Positions 60,321 to 64,000 of a stretch of DNA of 64,000 bases are shown piece by piece. The notes below the pieces were generated by a model. The model did no database searches. It saw only the letters and a list, made by a program, of their open reading frames with translations, and was not told the origin of the DNA. The DNA is taken from contig JACDQD010000005.1 of the NCBI GenBank assembly GCA_019843655.1, positions 25,864,954 to 25,928,953 of the forward strand. Reading direction: 5' to 3'. This DNA comes from Lethocerus indicus. Its lineage: Eukaryota > Arthropoda > Insecta > Hemiptera > Belostomatidae. The first letter of the stretch is position 1. The number at the start of each line of letters is the position of its first letter. Both the position numbers and the translations under genes were made by a program.

Positions 60321-60720
60321 ACTGTGTATGCAAGATCCGACGTCACTCGTAACGGAAAGGGAGGGAACCGGCAATCCTTTATACTACCGGGCAAGGATAA
60401 ATCACGATTTGGTAACAAGGATTATTTTAAAAGAAATGGCCGAGGATTTCGGTGTAGAACCACGGGCCGCCAGGAGATAGGGTCCAGAGCTCTGCTAATC
60501 CTCTGCAGGTCCAGCCCTTACCCCCGAATGGCGGTCGGGGAGGTACGGGGTTGTGTGACGGGGTCGCACGATTCTCCCGCATTGTCCAAAATAGGCAATC
60601 TCTCCTCCCTTATTTCTCTCCTATTTATCGGGACGGATTCTCCGTCCGGATGAGAAACCGGGGCCGCAGGATTCGTGGGCGGGGGCGGGCAAATCAATTT
60701 GGACAATAGCTAGGACCGAG
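60321..60720. other. GC-rich island
   Basis: GC-rich block with a 109-codon plus-strand frame (60324-60653) opposed by a 62-codon minus-strand frame. No domain is recognised. Confidence 0.45.
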
Positions 60721-61276
60721 AAACATCTGGCGACTCGGGAGAAACCGACGAGTTTTGTTTCGGCCCTCGTCGAATAACTGTTATTGGGGGACCGTCTGCG
60801 CTATAACATTTGGGAAATTATAAGTCGTTCGTGAGTCCCTGTAAGAGGTGTACCACTCTTCAGTCCTCCACTATTGCTCCATAGCACAGCGATCCTTCCA
60901 TTATTGAAAACAAGTTTCGATCATTAAAACTGCATTAAAATATATCTTCTTTATATGCAAAGGCTTGTACAGGATCTCTCTTGTTGTTGTCTATATCCTC
61001 GTACAACTGGGGTAATAGGAGATGACAAATCTAACACGATGGTTCGAGTATTAACCGACTGGATAGACCACATATTATATTAAAAGCGAATGTATTGCCC
61101 TATCGAATGTAATAAGGATGACCACGCCGAATATGAGTAAGTAACAGTAATTCGAACTATTCGCAATAGGAATTTACAGCCGCATCAAAATGTTTAATAC
61201 GCTGCACAATTCCATATCGTAATTTTGACGAAGGAAAGTTCAAAGTGATACCGAGTTAGAGAATGAAATTAGAAAC
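60721..61276. other. Non-coding
   Basis: No frame of length, repeat or motif is recognised. Confidence 0.6.
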
Positions 61277-61371
61277 CTTTTTAACCCGACACTCAACACT
61301 TGTACATATAATTATGTAATAATTGATTGTACAAATAAAGAAAAACCAAAAAAAAAATCTTTTTAACCCGA
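61277..61371 (+). mobile_element. Small A-tailed retroposed insertion with 13-bp target duplication
   Basis: CTTTTTAACCCGA occurs at 61277-61289 and again at 61359-61371. The 69 bp between them end in AATAAAGAAAAACC followed by an A run, which looks like a polyadenylation signal and tail. The body has a TTGTACA/TGTACAA inverted pair. This is the expected product of target-primed reverse transcription, most likely a severely 5'-truncated LINE 3' end. No coding sequence remains. Confidence 0.75.
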
Positions 61372-64000
61372 ATTAAATATGAACATATGTACAACTAATT
61401 TATTCCCAACATCGCAGTTAATCAATTGCAACGCAAAAAAATTACGGGAGCGCCTAGAAGCCGGTACAATTAAAGCAGTTAAGTTATACCTTTTTGTGGA
61501 CGCAACTTTTATTAGACGCGGAGCTCGGTGAATTCCCAATTGCGGGACGAGGGTCCGGCAACATGGGGGATATTAGCCGAAATTCCGGCTCATTTTTGCA
61601 CACAATTCCCGACCGTAGTCCGGTCCCCGGCCAGAAGTATAATTCTTAATAATTAAATTGAGGCCGTATAATAGAGAGATACGGTTGTGCAGGGGCCCAC
61701 TCGCGCGACCCCCAAAAGCGAATACCCCCGATGAAAGTGTAAATAAATGCCCCGGGTGAAAAAATTAATCGCTTAATATCTTTTATTCATGCGCATACGT
61801 TTCCCGAAATCTTCATTCAGATTTATTCGTTTTAAAATTTGATTACACGACATCGACTCATCTTATTCTATATTCTCTTTTCTTCAGATACACAATGAAC
61901 CAGCGTTAACAGAAATCGTATTATATTTTAAATACCGCGCTCGAGTTATGCTCAATGTCATTACAGACAATAATAAAATTTATGCGAGCCATTCTAAATT
62001 TCTACCTAAATTTTGAACAATTATTTTCCGAGAGCTTCTCATCAGAATTTATCTCCTGTTTGAAATTTGCACAGTGCGTGCTAGATAGAAATCTGATATG
62101 ACATCTCGGGTTTACGACCTACATCTGTCGTCGAAATGTCCCTGACCAGAGGCCGAGCGATAAGGCGATAATATTACTTGCAATCGATACGCCAACGATG
62201 AGACAACGCAAGCTATTTGTGGAAATGTACAGCTGGGGGCAGGGGATCAAGTAATAATTGATGTTAATTGAGTTGCGTACACTGAGACAACTGTCGCGGG
62301 ACCTAGTCGAGCACCCAATTCCAAATTACTGTACAGGAATCATTCATCAGACCTCCAATTTGCTAACCAAATATTCCTAATTGCTCTAAATTTGCGGCAA
62401 TCCCTTCGCTTCATTACACGACCTAGTTGATTAAACTGTGCCCTCATTTAGTGACCACTGAAAATTGATTACCATAAATTGTTTTTATACTTGTTTCCGT
62501 TGTATTATTTTTCTGATAAAATAATTTTTAGGAAATGCGATAATTAAGGCCGCCCTCACTAATTAATAATGGGTTGTGAAATTCTGCTTTGGATTTGTTC
62601 CATTTTTTTGAAGTTTTTTATAACCTAATTGTTCCTTATGTATAAAGGTAACTCATTGGAAAAAATACTAATATAATCCTGAATATTACTGTTTCGACTT
62701 AATACCAGAGCGTGAAAATGATAAAACTATTTCAAAATTATACATCTTGAAAAAATACTAGTAATAGCACTCAATTCGCATTTGATAGCACTCCAAGAAC
62801 GGGAAATATTCGTTTGGGCATCAAAATTATTCAGATTTACTGCTAAAAATTTGAAGTATTTCATTCGGGATTTTGATTGGCGTTTTTAGGAAAACGTTTA
62901 TGTAGCTTTTTTTCAGGTTAAAGCTGTTTCAGATTCATCGCGGTTAATACTTCGAATTTTTGCGGCTAACCGAGGATAGGAAATATGCGCCGCGGCGCGA
63001 AAAGAGTTCAGCCATGGCCTCGGGCGACAGCATTTTAAGGGAAACAGTATCAAAACGCTATCGGCCCAAAATGTCAAAAGGACGACAAATATTGTCCCCC
63101 TCAAAATATTTCACTAGGACTTTATTCCAACTCTTTGATGTTGCAAGTGCAAACGTTTGTTCGCCCGTATGACTAACAAATCGTTTTACAATAATTAGGG
63201 AAGAACGGTGTCAAACTTTAGAGTTCGTGTTAACAGAAATATTTCTTTATTAATTTTATATTTCATACTAATTCGTGTTACAATATATCTCGTGTCGGGC
63301 TCAACTTGTTACTATAAAAAGTGTCTTCTTATATATAAGGATTTATCATTCGATTCACATTAATTATGTCGAAAATATTTGTGACTACCGTAAAGAACAC
63401 ATCCTGTCTTGAAGACAATGGACTATAGATTCCTCGAAGTATACAAACGGAATTCTATGCTGAATAATTTATCCGGGTTCAACATCCTAATATCGGAGGA
63501 ATTTATTTGTTCGATGGCGCCATCTTTATATATTTGGAATTCCGTAACTGACCGTGTTAATTTGTAACTCCCTTTCTGATTTTCGCTCGACTTTACCGGC
63601 CGATATTTTTTTTCGGCTCCCCCAAAAAGTCGAAATTGACGGCATTAAGAATTTTTACGCCTGCATTTTTATTCAAATGCAACTTTCCCCGAAATCGGCT
63701 GGGGCAGAATTCGGAGTATTAAATCCGAAGTTCGAACCCTGGATTTTTCCACGCGAATGGACATTAAGTCTCTCCGCCGTGTTCGTTTTCCTTTTTTTTT
63801 ACTGTTGCCCGCGATAAGGCCTAAGTATTCGGCCGGTTTATTCAGGTGTGAGCTGGGAGGCCGAACAGTACAAGAATTCCCACCCTGACCCGGTACTTCA
63901 ATGCAGTACTGTTATACACGTAGAAATGCAGGCTCAAGTTTCGCGTATACCTAAAGTTTATTGAACCTATGATGAGGATTCATTTAGTTCAGAATTCAAC
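61372..64000. other. Non-coding, GC-richer at 61.5-61.76 kb
   Basis: Frames of up to 87 codons (63554-63817), none recognised. A small GC-rich patch lies at about 61500-61760. The rest is AT-rich and the window ends within it. Confidence 0.58.

Overview
This window looks like non-coding nuclear DNA from an animal, probably an invertebrate and perhaps an arthropod. The reasons are: no dense coding; an AT-rich background cut by short GC-rich islands; frequent CpG with no obvious depletion; long (TA)n and (CT)n microsatellites; and dispersed repeats with Penelope-type hammerhead ribozyme motifs, a tRNA-type SINE-like block and a LINE-like tail. I cannot name the species. I recognise no protein-coding gene, tRNA, rRNA or known microRNA on either strand. 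The longest open frames (149 to 186 codons) carry no domain I know, and the longest exists only because a CT microsatellite has no stops. Short exons without a start codon cannot be excluded by eye.

Layout: 1-14.6 kb is AT-rich intergenic or intronic sequence with GC islands near 2.1-2.5, 6.85-7.2 and 11.6-11.9 kb and two TA arrays. At 15.35-15.97 kb lies a composite repeat (copy A): three tandem units of about 70 bp with a CTCF-like core, a CA/TA microsatellite, and a decayed hammerhead motif near its right end. At 19.97-20.17 kb is a SINE-like block. At 26.02-26.56 kb is a GC-rich block with an octamer site and two overlapping hairpins. At 26.98-27.05 kb is a 76-bp foldback element flanked by TA, made from the right end of the copy A family. 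At 37.95-39.77 kb a homeodomain-type motif block of about 60-85 bp occurs three times in the same orientation, about 850 and 830 bp apart; this is the most interesting regulatory signal. At 52.28-52.60 kb (copy B) and 56.98-57.25 kb (copy C, minus strand) are two more members of the hammerhead family. Copy C keeps every conserved core base of the ribozyme. At 61.28-61.37 kb is a small A-tailed insertion with a perfect 13-bp target-site duplication.

The region reads as part of a gene desert or very long intron around a developmental regulator: many GC islands with ATTA/TAATTG motifs, plus a clustered repeated non-coding element. That is inference. The firm content is the repeats, the mobile-element remnants and the absence of recognisable genes.
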